Shown: positions 22,800 through 35,584 of the stretch, piece after piece
Layout: each line of letters begins with the position of its first letter
Position numbering within the stretch: the first letter of the stretch is position 1
DNA from: Epiperipatus broadwayi
Lineage: Eukaryota; Onychophora; Udeonychophora; Euonychophora; Peripatidae
NCBI GenBank assembly: GCA_028023455.1
Contig: JAQFVV010000032.1
Span: 2,786,001 to 2,850,000, forward strand
Length of the DNA: 64,000 nt
Reading direction: 5' to 3'
Notes under the pieces: model-generated
What the model was told of the DNA's origin: nothing
Database searches by the model: none
Seen by the model: only the letters and a program-made list of their open reading frames with translations
Program-made: the position numbers and the translations under genes

Positions 22800-24720
22800 A
22801 TTTATTTGAGAAATGAATGCACCAATATGTGGCTTAATGGAAGTGATTGCAATTCTCAGTGAGTACTCAGAATACTTATCTGATATTTTGATTCTAATTT
22901 TATTTTTAAAGTGTTTCATTCTTGAAAAATAGTCACACATAAAAGTAGGTCCTTCCAAAAAAAAGATGACATGAATAAGGCATAATTGTGAAGCAAGGGA
23001 TATTTGTCTTTGGGAAGATAGTATCTCTAAAAATCCAACAAAAAGACATGGCCAATTTTTCTTTAAATTGAATGCAGATTATGCATTCCATTTGAAAATT
23101 GGAAAGTAACATATATGTTGACTGAATATAGAATTGCTAATATAGCAAAATAGTAATTATTTCTCGGAAATCTATATTTTTCACTATTCACAGGACTAAT
23201 TAGCTAATGTGTCAAAATGCATGAAATTGCTTGCTTTAATTTGAGCTTGGCATAATTTCATTTTAATTTGGAATGCTGTTATGGTTTGGAACATTATATT
23301 GATAAGTTTATTTTAATCCTGAAGACACATGTTTAACTCATTTAAATCCACTAAAAATGTTAAATCTGTAAGCTAGCTTTATTATCAAGTCCATTACAAA
23401 TTTTTTTTTTTTGATACCGTAAACAATTTGATAACATCTCAACTCTTAAAATCTCTTAATATTTGGCCTTGATTTAGTGATCTTATTTCTGGAAAATAAA
23501 TAATGTTGCTATAATCAGCATCAATACTTTTAAGGAATTCCTGGAATTGATGATAATTCAATTCCAATTCCTTGGCCCTTATGAAATTCACAATCTTATT
23601 GATGATTTGCATGATATTAATCATTTTCAAAGCTTTTGTTCATAAGCTTTCTTGATGTACTATGCAAAGATACTTCATCAAATGTGAGTTTTGGGTAGTA
23701 ATTACATCATCTTTTCAGAGGCAAACTCTCCATACAATAGTACTATTCAGTGCAAGTCAGAGTAATAAATGGATGCAGGAAGGTTTGTGCATAAAATCCC
23801 TATCTAGTGCCAAAATGAAAATACAATAATGTTTTCAAATTAAGCTCATTAGCTTATATAGTTGTATAGATCTGAACTTAGTTCAGCATCCATACTTTTC
23901 GGTGTCTTTGGTTATTTAATAACCAAAGTCACCATAATCCTATTGGCATGATTGGTATTAAACTGTCAAACATCACATGATCACTATTCTTTATGCTTAC
24001 CCAAGCTATTTTTCACAGAGACAAACTCTCCATATAGTATCACCACTCGGTGCATGCCAGGATAATCAATGGATGCAGGAAGGTTTGTGCATAAAATTAC
24101 TATCTAGTGCCTACTCATCCAATATCTGCAGACTAGTTCCTAGCTTGTGGTTTTTATCAGTGAGGAGTCTTGGAAAAACAGTTTGTGTAAGTATAAAAGG
24201 TAAGCATAAAGAATGGTGATCATGTGATTACCTATCATTGCTGTAGCACAATACAAGATATTTTGACAATAGACAAAGAAAATTGCTTTAACATACTTTT
24301 TACTGCTTCATATAAGTCTCTTGATTGAATTGTATCTTTTAATGGCATTCAAGAAGCCATCTCTTTATTATCATTATATTTGTCATCAATATTTCTAATA
24401 AAAATTGTATGTTGAGCCATATTTGTAGTGTAAATGCTATTATCCATTGCCTGAGCATAAAATTGAATAGAAGCTTAACTCTCCAAACTTCTTTTGATAA
24501 ATTTTCTGGTTTTTTTCAATATATCTGGCTGTAGTCTGGTGAAATAAACTGATTTTAGAACTGTTTTCCTTTTTTTCATAGCAAATTATATCTGTACACT
24601 TTTTCATATGTGGCTTAATAAACCCATCATCAGTAAATAGTTTTGATTTTTTTGCTATTAAATATGCCATTATAAGATATGTGAGAATTTTATTGTAGTT
24701 TTGACAACATGATTAATTAA
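22800..24720 (-). pseudogene. hAT transposase pseudogene (GTF2IRD2/ZBED5-like)
   Basis: The minus strand reads, in order: MAYLIAKKSKLFTDDGFIKP and KISLFHQTTARYIE (24,670-24,440); TIFIRNIDDKYN and DLYEAVKSMLKQFSLS (about 24,410-24,260); AMIGN at the edge of an insertion; then after the insertion CIVHQES, ALKMINIMQIINKIVNFI and FQEFLKSIDADYSNIIYF (23,670-23,439); FLVDLNELN and TAFQIKMKLCQAQIKASNF (about 23,350-23,210); and ISDKYSEYSLRIAITSIKP near 22,900, the C-terminal hAT dimerisation region. This is the order of domesticated and active hAT transposases related to GTF2IRD2 and ZBED5. The N-terminal BED zinc finger is missing, and stops, frameshifts and a ~500-bp insertion break the gene. Confidence 0.8.
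23715..24227. mobile_element. Nested insertion in the hAT pseudogene, with TIR-bounded MITE and two diverged repeat copies
   Basis: The hAT reading is interrupted between CIVHQES (right of 23,640) and AMIGN (left of 24,235). Inside are two diverged copies of a dispersed repeat (A at about 23,715-23,880, B at about 24,015-24,190), both containing ATGGATGCAGGAAGGTTTGT; a third copy is at 35,585-35,930. Copy B sits inside 29-bp inverted repeats (23,974-24,002 and 24,199-24,227; CATAAAGAAT, CATGATCAC landmarks), suggesting a ~255-bp MITE. I could not define a clear TSD. Confidence 0.65.
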
Positions 24721-24867
24721 TTCAGATAATTAAATTATGATATTTTATTCATATTTAAAAATGAGTTTTTTTGATTTCTTAGATAGAAGTTAGGATTTTA
24801 AAAAAGAATTACTAAATTACTTAAACTGATAATTGAATAAAATTAAGCAGGTTTTCAAATACAGTAT

Positions 24868-27110
24868 TAATATTCACATAAATGTTGTGGATATTTATAC
24901 AGAAAAGGTAGTCTTCATATTTTAAATTTAGCTTTTATTCATGCTTAGCATACTTTCGATATATAACAATATCATAATCATAGCACTTTCACTTTTTTAG
25001 TATTCAGATTTTATATGTATATTTGATAAATATTTTATTATTTAAAAATCATTTAAATTTATGTATTTAAAGGTATTTAAATCCTTTCAAAAAGCCCACT
25101 TCTTCCAGAGAGGGTTGCTTGTGTCTTTTTTGTTTATAGTAAATTGGTCTTTAGCTATTGCCCAAATCTCTTTAAATTTTTATTTTCTATCTTCTCTCTC
25201 AGTACATACAATTCCAGCTCTAGTCAAAATTGAATTTATGGGAAGAATTTTGTTCATGGTCTATAAATATTGAGGAATATTCATTGCTTTTTTTTTTACG
25301 CCATTGTATAAATATCTATGTTGGACTAGTCTTTTTGAGAGATAATTTAGCTCTTGATTCCCCATAATATGCAAAAATACATGTAGCTTAGCTGCATTTA
25401 ATTTTGTAGATAATTTGCTGAGCTGATTCCATGGACAGTTTGTCTTTCAAATTGTTAAGCAGTTTGTTTAGTGATGGGGCAGTATGAAAACTCAAATTTT
25501 TCAGAGCATATTCTTTTTTAATTTCTGAGAGACTTTTGGAATGTATGGGAGGCTTATTCATTTTTGTCTTCTTGAGTTGAGGCTGTGAAACTTTTTAGTT
25601 TATTATAAATTGTATAAATTGTGTTGAAAATTTGATCAATATTATATCCTATGTTTTGTAAATCTTTAATATATTCATCCTATATTATCTGTTTCAAATT
25701 TACACAATTTTGAATTCCTATATAAAAAATCTTTAAGACCAATGAATTTGTGAGACATAGGTGTTAGTGACTTGTGATAGATCGCTTCTTTAATATTTAT
25801 TGGTTTTAATAACATTCTGTAGTTTAAGATATTAAGCTGCCTCTGAATGCGCAGATTCAGAAATCTAATTTCTTGGTTCTTGTCTTTCTTTTCAATAGTC
25901 CAAATTAGAGATGTCACATATTCTAATTCTTGATGAATTTTTGTAATTTGTATTTCAGTTGCACAGAATAACGTGCTATCTACATATCTAACATACAATA
26001 TATTAGTATTTAGGACAAAAAACTTTAAAATAATTGTGTTTCCAATTTTTGTAAGTATAAACTGCATATAATTCTGCTAAGTGTTAGCACCATTGGCTGT
26101 TTGTGTTCCATTCTATAGTGTTTATTATTTTCTACAGCAATGATGTCTTTGTTAATCTATTTTAGGATATTCATGATAAATTTTTTTTTATATGCGTTAT
26201 AATTAATACTTTGCCACAGTTTGTAAAATATTTCAATTGATTTAGAACATAGTACAAAATCGTACAGTTCTTTGACATCTAATGAGATAATTTTGTTATT
26301 AATGTTTACTTTCACATCTTTGATGTTTATGAATTCATATGATTTTATTGTGTATTTTCCAAATCCCAAATCTTCTGTTAGCCATGTAGCAATAATATTG
26401 GCCATTTTATAAAAGTAAAATCCTCCAAAGTCTATTATTAATCTTGAAGGAAAATTGTCTGTGTAATTTTATATTGGCAAAAATTCTGGGTGGGTACATT
26501 TTAAAATAGTCAATCTTTGTAAATACTTTTTCAGTATTGATGTAATAAATTTATCTTTTTTACATGTTAAGTTATATTAGACAATTTCTGTAAATTTAAG
26601 ATTGTTATTTTGCCGATTCAATTTCACTTTATAATCTTTGTTGATCAGGATGGGTTGATTACCTTTGTCTTCTTTGATGCATATTAGTTCTTGATTATTT
26701 AAATATGTTCTAATATTATTTATATTTTTAGACCAAAGGTTTTTACATGAATCAGATAGCAAACTTAATGCTTTCACAGTTTTTTATATTAATTTATCTT
26801 TCAATGGGTCAGTCTAAAATTTGGTTTCTATGTCCGCGATTACTTCCATTTTAGGATTGTTCCTCCACAAATTTGGAGCCATTATTGAGGGTTTTTCCTA
26901 TCATTTCAGAAACTTGATGGTTGGATAGGTTGATCCAATTATCTTTACTATCAACTACTTTTAATTTTCAGCATTGTTTGTTGGCTAAGAAATGCAATTT
27001 TTTGTTATATTTATTTTTCAATTTTAAAACAATGTCTTTACATTTTAAAGTAATTTCATCTGGTATTGCATAATTCTGAGATGTCAATTTTGAAGAAAAA
27101 TTTGATGAGG
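24868..27110 (-). mobile_element. Penelope-like element, minus-strand copy
   Basis: On the minus strand, 26,777-26,577 has LICIKEDKGNQPILINKDY, matching the KADKG..VILNK segment before the PLE RT. 26,405-26,157 has DLGFGKYTIKSYEF and ISLDVKELYDFVLCS, equivalent to SFDVxSLFTNVP (motif A). 26,067-25,675 has YVRYVDSTLF (catalytic YVDD changed to YVDS), IRFLNLRIQRQ (FLDVLITR) and an SHKFIGLKDFLYR segment. The order and motifs identify a PLE RT. The copy is dead because of stops, frameshifts and loss of a catalytic aspartate. A GIY-YIG domain is not clearly readable in the 25,060-25,640 part. It forms the left half of a large inverted pair. Confidence 0.8.
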
Positions 27111-27114
27111 TTTA

Positions 27115-29000
27115 AAAAAGATTAAGAAGTTGTTAGAAGATACAGGAAGTGGTGATACTGATCTTGTCAAAAAACTAAACGATTTGTTAAGTTGCTAAGG
27201 TTACAAAAATAGCAGGAAAAATTCAAGAAAGATTTAGCTGAAGATATGTCTGGACAAGCTAAAGAAATCTTGGTGAATAAAGAAGATTATAGAGCAAAAT
27301 TGAATCTCAAATTAATCTTAAATTTACAGAAATTGTATCATATAACTTAAAATATAAAAAGGATAAATTTATTACATCAATACTGAGAGAATATTGTGGA
27401 AAAGCCTTTACAAAAACTGACTTTTAAAATGTACATGCAGCTATAATAATATCAAGAATTTTTGCCAATATAAAATTACACAAAGGCAATATTCCTTTAA
27501 GATTAATAATAGTTTTCGGAGGATTTTACTTTTATAAAGCTTCCAAAATTATTGCTATATGGTTAACATAAGATTTGGGATTTGGAAAGTACATAATAAA
27601 ATTTTCATATGAATTTATAGACAAAATCAAAGATATGAAAATAACATTAACAACAAAATTATCTAATTAGCTGTCAAACAACTATATGGTTTTGTATCAT
27701 GTTTGAAATCAATTGAAATAAATAATTGATGAACTATTGCAAAGTATTAATTATAACGTATACAAAAAAAGAATTTATCATGGATGACCTAAAACAAATT
27801 AATGAAGACATCATTGCTATAGCAAATGAAAAAGACCTATAGAATGGAACACAGATGGCCACTGGGGATTATGTTTAATGGCATTATATGCAGTTTATAC
27901 CTTACAAAAATTGAAAACACAATTATTCCAAAGTTTTTGTCCTGAAATCTAATATACTGTATGTTAGATATGCGCATGACACTTTAATATGTGCAACTGC
28001 AACACAAATTACAAAAATTCATTAAGAACTAGAATATGCATCTTTTTGGATGTGTATGTTCAGGGGCAGCTTAATATCTTAAACTGATAAATATTACAGG
28101 AGTAATCTACCCCAAGCACTAACAGCTATGTCTCACAAATAAATACACTGGTCTTAAAGATTTTTTATATAGGAATTTAAAACTGTGTAAATTTGAAACG
28201 GATAAGAAAAATAATATAGATGTACATATTAAAGATAGGATATAATATTGATCAAATTTTCAACACAATTGATAGATTTTATAATAAACTAAAAAAAAAC
28301 ATTCACAGCCTCAACTCATGGTGACTAAAAAATTGATAAGCCTCCCATACATTCCGAAAGTCTCTCAGAAATTAAAAAGAATATGCTCTGAAAAATATAA
28401 GTTTTCATACTCCCCCTTCACTAAACAAACTACTTAATTCGAAAGACAAACTGTCCATGGAATCAGCTTAGCAAATTGTCTGCAAAATTAAATGCAACCA
28501 AGCTACATGTAATTTTGCATATTATGGGTGATCGGGGGCTAATCTTTCAAAAAGACTAGCTCAGCATAGATATTTGTACAATAAAACAAAGAAAATATTC
28601 ATCAATATTTACATACAGATCATGAACAAAATTCTGGTCATAGATTTGATTTGACTAGAACTGGAATTGTATGCACTGAGAGGAAAGATAGAAAATGACA
28701 AAATAAAGAGACTTGGGCAATAGTTAAAGATCGATTTGCTATAAACAAAGAAGATACAAGAATCTTCCTGTCAAAGAAATGAGCTCTTTGAAGAGATTTA
28801 CGTATTTTTTAATATTAAATAAACAAATTTAAATGATTTTAAATATTACATATAGACTCAGAACACTAAAGAAGTGAATGTGCTATGATTATGATAATAT
28901 ATATCAAAAGCTTGCTAAGCATGAATAAAAGCTAAATTTAAAATATATAGACTACCTTCTCTGTATAAATGTCTAGAATATTTATGTGAATATTACTATT
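27115..29000 (+). mobile_element. Penelope-like element, plus-strand copy
   Basis: Matches the neighbouring minus-strand copy in inverted orientation from about 27,285 outward. Shared signatures include LKFTEIV, RIFANIKLHKGN, DLGFGKY and the outermost block around 28,850-29,000, paired with 24,870-25,030. The first ~170 bp (27,115-27,285) have diverged from the partner or have another origin. Many stops; no frame longer than about 60 residues survives. Head-to-head PLE copies are a usual outcome of PLE integration. Confidence 0.7.
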
Positions 29001-29159
29001 ACCCGGAAAAAAGGAAAAAAGTTTTTGGTATTGAGTTAAGTCAGTATTATTAAATTCAGTTATGATTTTCATATAGGAGTCGAATTATACTATTTTGAAT
29101 CCAAAGTTTCAGAAAGTTAGATCAATATCATTGATATTTGTAAACTCTATATTTGTGTT

Positions 29160-29370
29160 AATGTAAATACACACTTCCATGCCATGAACAAAAAGGAAAC
29201 ATTTTATGCCATCTCTAGGAAGTGGCAGATCTAGGTCAATGAAGATCTAGTCCACTCTTATTTGCATATTTAGTCCACCCTAATTTGCATAGTTTCATCC
29301 AGCTACTTCTTGAAAATGAAGGCTTAGACCTTTGAAAGCGCTTGAATAAATTGATAGAAATTTGTCATTT
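29160..29370 (+). repeat. Probable PLE 3'-end fragment with terminal hairpin motif
   Basis: A less AT-rich patch ending in TGAAGGCTTAGACCTTTGAAAGCG and TTGAATAAATT (written here in pieces below 20 bases: TGAAGGCTTAGACC, TTTGAAAGCG). A small hairpin (AAGG/CCTT) followed by GAAAGC is the arrangement seen at many PLE 3' ends. It lies just downstream of the plus-strand PLE copy, in the same orientation, and may be its 3' end. Confidence 0.4.
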
Positions 29371-30829
29371 GTTTGAGACGGTGATTATATATATTATAGT
29401 TTATTTAATTTATATGTGTATATTTATATTAACACAAACATAGAGTTTACAAATACTTTTCTAACACATAGTTGAACGTTTAAATATCATTGATATTATA
29501 TTCAAGATAAAAGAATCAGCATTAATTTTTTTTAGCTTTTTTAGTTTTTTTAACCTTATGTTATAAATATCATAACTAATTTTACAGTGATGAATTGTAT
29601 TTTTTATTATCAAATATTTTATGTTGTATTCCTACATAATATCTATTAATTTTCCAAATTTAATTTAGAAATAACTTTTATGGCCCTGAAATTATGAAAA
29701 AGAGAAACCTCTGAATGTTTTAAAAATAGTTTTTAATAATTTAGAATAAAAATTTGCAGATATGATTGATTGTATGAGTATTTTTATGAAGCATATAATA
29801 AAGAATATATTTGCATGTAAACTAATAATTATTATAAAAAAATGGAAAAGCAATAACCAGACCAAAGACCTATAATTCGATATCCAGTATTTTAATATTA
29901 TTTAAATATTTATTTTCATTTTTATGGATGTCATTAATCAACTCAAAAATGATATGAAGAGATATTAAATTCTGATTTAAGTAATAAAAATATAATAAAA
30001 TTATAAATAAACTATTGTAAGAAATGCAAAAATAGGTTGGCTGCAATATTTGAATAAAAATTTCGTTAAAAGATAAGAAATGTGACATGAAATATATTGT
30101 ATATATATCTATTTTGTATATGTGAAATTTTGTTTTATTTAATTATATTAATGTTCAGACTTCTGTTTAATTATAATAATAATATACAAACACTTCACTC
30201 CAAACATTAATATCAAAATTTTATATATATGATCAATGTTTTTTTATATTATTATTTAAGTACAAAGTATGCATTTAATCTGTTATTTTTTAAAATGAAA
30301 ATCAGATATTAAATGTTGCTGCTATAAATGTTTTTAGTGTAGATGTGACCTGAAAGTGAAATTAGGCTTTCCATGCACGTGGCTGCAGCTGGCTAATATT
30401 TCAACAGTTATCTGTATTATTAAATTCATAAAAAATACTTGCTTTTTTCTACTATAATTCCATCACATTTGAATCTGTATAATTTTAAAATCATATGAAC
30501 ATTATAATTAAAAATTTTCAGTTTGTATGTGGGTGTATGTATACATTTGTAGAAAGAGATCTGTAAGAATCAGTGAGAAGAAAATTTAAATTTCTTAATA
30601 GTTAGTTAATATTAGACAAATAAATGATAATAATTTTATTTAATGAACTTAGTATTTATTTATGAAAATTTTAATTTCAAACTTTTGATTTTATTTTTCA
30701 TATTTCTATCTTTATATACTACTCTAATTTACTCTAATAATAGTTCCTTGTGTTTTACATTATTTCCAAAAAAAATGTCTTATAATCTAACAAGAAAGTG
30801 ATTTACAGTTTTATTTATTTTTTTGGATT
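29371..30829. other. AT-rich non-coding region
   Basis: No supported feature. The ORF at 29,870-30,088 is low-complexity hydrophobic AT-rich sequence without a recognisable domain. Confidence 0.45.
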
Positions 30830-31130
30830 CCATTACGATTGCCCTCATTACCCTAAACTTTTTGTAACACTCAATCATTTTCAAAAATCCTAAAGTTTAT
30901 CCTCATATTTTAAAGATTTTTCCACCATCTCTTTTGAGCCACCACATCATAAGCTATTCTAAAATTGCTATAAATTCCTAAATAATTAATAACATTTATG
31001 AATATTTTCTTTATAATACATTTCAATCAACTGAGTATTAGCTATCCATCTCTCTGAATGAAGTCCATTTTAATTCTCTCACAACATTTTATGCTCTTCC
31101 ATCCTAGTTTTAGCCTTTTCCATTATATAT
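30830..31130 (-). mobile_element. Non-LTR RT remnant
   Basis: The minus strand reads NGLHSERWIANTQLIEMYY, comparable to the Q.GFR..R.T.D.I..LR..IE motif of LINE RTs, and further on NFRIAYDVVAQKRWWKN, comparable to IDFEKAYD (motif A). There are several stops and frame changes. Identification rests on motif order only. Confidence 0.4.
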
Positions 31131-31989
31131 ATATATATTATGGAAATTGTTGTTACTAGTCTATCATTAGTTAACAACTCAAAATCTGTTTTATATTTCT
31201 AAACTATTTCTCACATCCTTCTATTCATTGCAATTTTATCTATAATTTATTAAAGTTTTCTTTTAAATTAATTTCTATATACCTTTCCATATTCACTAAC
31301 ATTTCAGCTTCCAAATCTTTTTTTTTAAATTTTTGTCTGTAATATATGTATTGGTCTATTTAATTCCAGGATTGTCATTCTTTTCAATTAATTTTGAATG
31401 AGGAAAAATTAACATTATATAAACTGGCAATATGTGCTGAATCTTATATGCCTGTTAACTGATGTTTTTTTTGTTGTAATAATGTTACATTTTCTATGGT
31501 GTATAGTATTTTTATTTTTATTGTTATGATATATTTAAGTAATTATTTTTTTGCAATCATTATCATAATGTGACTATCATTTTATGTTTAAAGAAATTCT
31601 TCCACTGATTTCTGCTAAAAGTAATTTTTTTTTTTGTTTTTGTTTCAGAAAATTAACCCATCATTATTTACATTTTGTGAATCTTCTAAATTGATATCTC
31701 TTTTATGAACTCATGGGATTAAAATTCATATAAGTCCAATTGCTATGGAGACATTTTTTTTTTCTAATTTAAATATTTCAGAGCTTTTATATTTTGTTGG
31801 TCATTTTATATGTCAAAATTTTTATGAATTTGCGTAATAATTTGATTTTTGGAAAACTGGGGAATTAATATTTTTTATCTGAACTATTCAGAAAAATGAT
31901 ATGACAAATTATCGATCATTTTACTTAATTTTAAATTAATGCCTGCCAATAAATGAACATTAATTTACAAATATTAATATATATTATAA
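31131..31989. other. AT-rich non-coding region
   Basis: Nothing supported beyond long T runs and (TA)n. Confidence 0.4.
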
Positions 31990-32780
31990 CACTACAGGGA
32001 ATAAGAAGGTCATACCTGAGGTGATGCTTGTCCCCAGTACATGATCATCAACAGCCCAAGTTGGGTCAGTATTTTGCAATACTATAAGGAAATAAGGGGG
32101 TCATGCCTGAGGTAATTGTTATCCCCACCCAGTACATGATCATCAACAACCCAAAGTTGGGTAGCCATTTCTAACTCTATGGAAAATTGGAGTTTAAATC
32201 ATCAGGGATCTGAGGAATTGTTTGTTATCCTCAAGAAAAAAAAATATCAAAGGGATGAGCATGGGAGATCACTCAGAGATCAGCAGCATAATTAAGTAAA
32301 TTCATTGGCATTTTCTGAAAATAAGTATAAGTCATTCATCATCATGAATGATTAACAATAAAATTACATCAACCGTCAATCAAGTGACTGGATTTAAAAT
32401 GGGTCTACTATAGACCAGGCTAATTATTTAACCTTTGCCAGCTTAGGACAGATCATTGAAACCATTAGTTGGATGTACAAACTTAAGTGCTCATCCATCA
32501 GAATACATAAAAACAATAATGCTGCAATATTAAAACATGCTGATCATCATCAATGCTCTGGCCAACTATAAACTTAATTTCTAATAGACTAAATTAAATA
32601 AAATGTAGTGCATGGGTTTTGAAGAATATAATCTTTGCATCAAATCAGGACAATGTCATACTGGAATGTCTCTGCACTAAAATATATCCTCTTTAATATA
32701 TCAAACTGTTATTCTTGAATCTAGCTCAGAGAACATAAGATCTATAACTGCAGCTGTGATCAAAAGGTGGTGCAATACAT
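31990..32780 (+). mobile_element. Decayed repeat, probably non-LTR, with ~95-bp internal duplication
   Basis: Less AT-rich than its surroundings. Two diverged copies of a ~75-bp segment (about 31,996-32,067 and 32,087-32,165) share AGTACATGATCATCAACA and CCTGAGGT. Further on, around 32,375-32,455, the plus strand reads VTGFK, then NGSTIDQANYL and GQIIE, comparable to the QxGFxxGRSTIDQI..LRQIIE motif of LINE RTs. The rest has no clear match. Low-confidence identification. Confidence 0.35.
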
Positions 32781-32939
32781 AAGATCTAAAAACCATTTAG
32801 AATTAAGTCATTGGAATATTTTTAACAATTGAATAATATTTATTAACAACAATAAAAAAAATGAAGTTAAGTCCTACAGAATAATGCTATACACACATCA
32901 ATTAAGCCTTCTGATTTTGAGTAATTTACAATTTAAAAA

Positions 32940-33700
32940 AATGATCATATTGTGATTTACATGATTAATACAAAATTCAAGTTATATTGATTTACAATAT
33001 CTCATAATGGGTTTACTTAAAACATACACACACATATATATGAATAGACATGCATTTATAATATACAATGAATGCATTTCAATTGGCATTTAATAAAAAT
33101 TTTAAAAAGATTAAATTTTACATATGTGTTTACTTGATTAATATACAAAATTCAAGTTACTATATTGTGGTTTACATATATGTTTTAATAGGTTTACTTA
33201 AAACATATTTGTCACACAGACATGTGGCTAATAATTTCTGATCATATTTGAATTGTCATAAAATAATAAAATAAATGATTAAAATTTACATGTAAGTGTC
33301 TATCTGACAAGCATTGATATTTGTACATAGATGTGCAGTACAATTGATGGGTATATTTCATCATACAAAATACAATAATGATTAAAATTTTCAGTTATCA
33401 CACTTTAATAATGTGAAAAACTTATATTTGGTTTATTTAAAAAACATATATCTAATCTGCACACTTATGGGCAGTACAATAAATGATTAAACATAGAAAT
33501 GAAATTAATCTATCATATTTGATTTTATCAAAATAATAAATGACATTAATTTTTATAACATGTAATTAATATATATATTTGTACACATAGAAATGCATGT
33601 ACACACTGGCATTTATATATCATATATTTTAACTTTTCAAAATAATAAAGTTATTAAAATTTACATTTTCACAATTAAATTCTTTGTTATAGTATATATT
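32940..33700 (+). repeat. Diverged tandem repeats, ~170-bp period
   Basis: At least four diverged blocks repeat the order 'ATTAAAATTTACAT .. TTGTACA/TGTCACA .. ACATGT/ATGCA .. ATTTCATCAT/ATCATAT .. AATAATAAA'. The clearest pair is about 32,959-33,050 and 33,132-33,225, sharing AATTCAAGTTA and GGTTTACTTAAAACATA. Boundaries are approximate. Confidence 0.5.
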
Positions 33701-34104
33701 ATTCACATATATGTGTATATTAAAAAAATATTTTGAGTCAATTATTAAATATAAGTCTACTTCTTTCTTTTTCTTTTTTCCCTTTAAAAAAAATAGTCAT
33801 CTTGACAGAATTACTGTTGATTGAATAATTAGAAATGTCTTTAAATTTAAAAATATAGATTTTAAATATTTTCATTTATTCTCTTAAAAAAACAAATATA
33901 AATTGTCTATGAATTAAATTTCTATTTTTAGATGATTAACTTAAGTAAAATTATTTACTTGTTCTTTAAAATATCATTTTATGGAATTACTCAAAAGAAC
34001 TTATTTAAAATTTCTTTCTCATTATATATAATGCTACTCACCACATACATTTATCTGTGCTTCTCTGCTTATAGATTCTTCAACATATGTATAATTACTC
34101 CTTC
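33701..34104. other. AT-rich spacer
   Basis: No supported feature. Confidence 0.4.
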
Positions 34105-34470
34105 AACAAGCTGAGGTTCTCTTTGTGAGGTTGGTTTATAGTCACATCAGGAAATGTATAATTCAAGTAACTGCAGTGATCTCTCTTCTGTTTAGGATTG
34201 TATAGGCATGCAAACTGTTTTGAAGAACACATTTGTAGCTATAAAACACTTGAAGTTGACTCTTTTTTCCATGTGAATTCAAGCTCCATCATAAACTATA
34301 GAGCAGCTTTTTGACTTGTCCTCCATGCAGTCATATCTTCATTGTAGTTTTTTTGTCCGATCTGGATTATTCCAGTAGCTGACTACTTCTGGTCAGCTAT
34401 TACTGCCAACTGCTTCTCAAAAATCATTAGCCACCTCTTTTTATATAGTCAGCTGAGGTTACAAAAACAT
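34105..34470. other. Unassigned GC-elevated patch
   Basis: About 370 bp with clearly higher GC than its flanks. GCTGAGGTT occurs near both edges in the same orientation. The minus strand has an open stretch (about 34,250-34,110) ending NYTFPDVTINQP, HKENLSLLKE, stop, interrupted upstream by a stop. It could be a fragment of a processed pseudogene or an unknown repeat. I do not recognise it. Confidence 0.35.
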
Positions 34471-35584
34471 TAATTAAAACTATTTTTAATTAAAAACTGT
34501 TTTTTTTTTTTAATCTTTTCAAATCACTTTTAATTAAAAGCTACTTTTTGGAATAATAGAAATGTCTACAATTATCAGTTCTATTTTAACATAAAACATG
34601 CTTATTTTTAATTTCAAAATCAGAATATAATATTAATATTTATTTAGATCTTTTTAATTGTTTATTTTATAATGAAATTTTATTTTGCGTTTAGAATTAT
34701 TTAATCTTTTATAGTTCTCATTATTCCCAGTGACATGTAGAAAATATCTAAAAAAATTTTTGTCTGTGTTTATTTCTACATTTCCTTTCAACTTTATATA
34801 TATTTGTACACACACACTATGTTATTGGGTGCCATGTCACAGAAGTGTTACAATATATGTATATATTCATTTTTGTTTATAAAAGCAAAAAAGTATACTG
34901 TATGCATGCATCATATTGGATGATATTTATAATGAAAGTGTTCATATAACTTTATGAATTAAGAAAAATAATATTTTTATGGCAATGTTTTAAAATTTTA
35001 AAAATATGCTTGAATATTAAATTAAGTAACTTTCATTAAAGTAATTTATACTTTATTCTGGTTCTGGTTTATATGTAGTACTGTAGTTTAATACAGATTT
35101 TAAATAATAAAGTTTGACTTTCACTATCTTACCATTTGATAAATATTTTTTGTTATCACAGTTTGAGTAGTAATAGTCTGGACAAGAAATAAAATTTTCT
35201 ACTTGATTTTAAATGAAGTATTAAAAAGTATGCTTATCTTGTTATTTTCACACTAGAATGCATGCATTTTATCAATTATTAATCTTTTTTTATGATTATT
35301 TTATTAGAGATCAGGAATATATAATAAGCTCACAATCTGATTCATATTTTTTCTAAATGTTAAGAACCCAGTTTGAATAAAAAAACTAACAATTTAAGAT
35401 CTCAATCATTAGGAAAATTAAATGATTATTAATGTCATATTTTTGCAAACAGTAGAAATCCACTAACATCAATAATTAACAAAATAGATTATAGTAGATG
35501 AGGTAGCCAGCCAATATTGTCTTGACCATTTGTCTCTGAATATCTAACAGATTTGCACAAACATTTAATAAATCTTGTAAAATT
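34471..35584. other. AT-rich non-coding region
   Basis: No supported feature. Confidence 0.4.
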
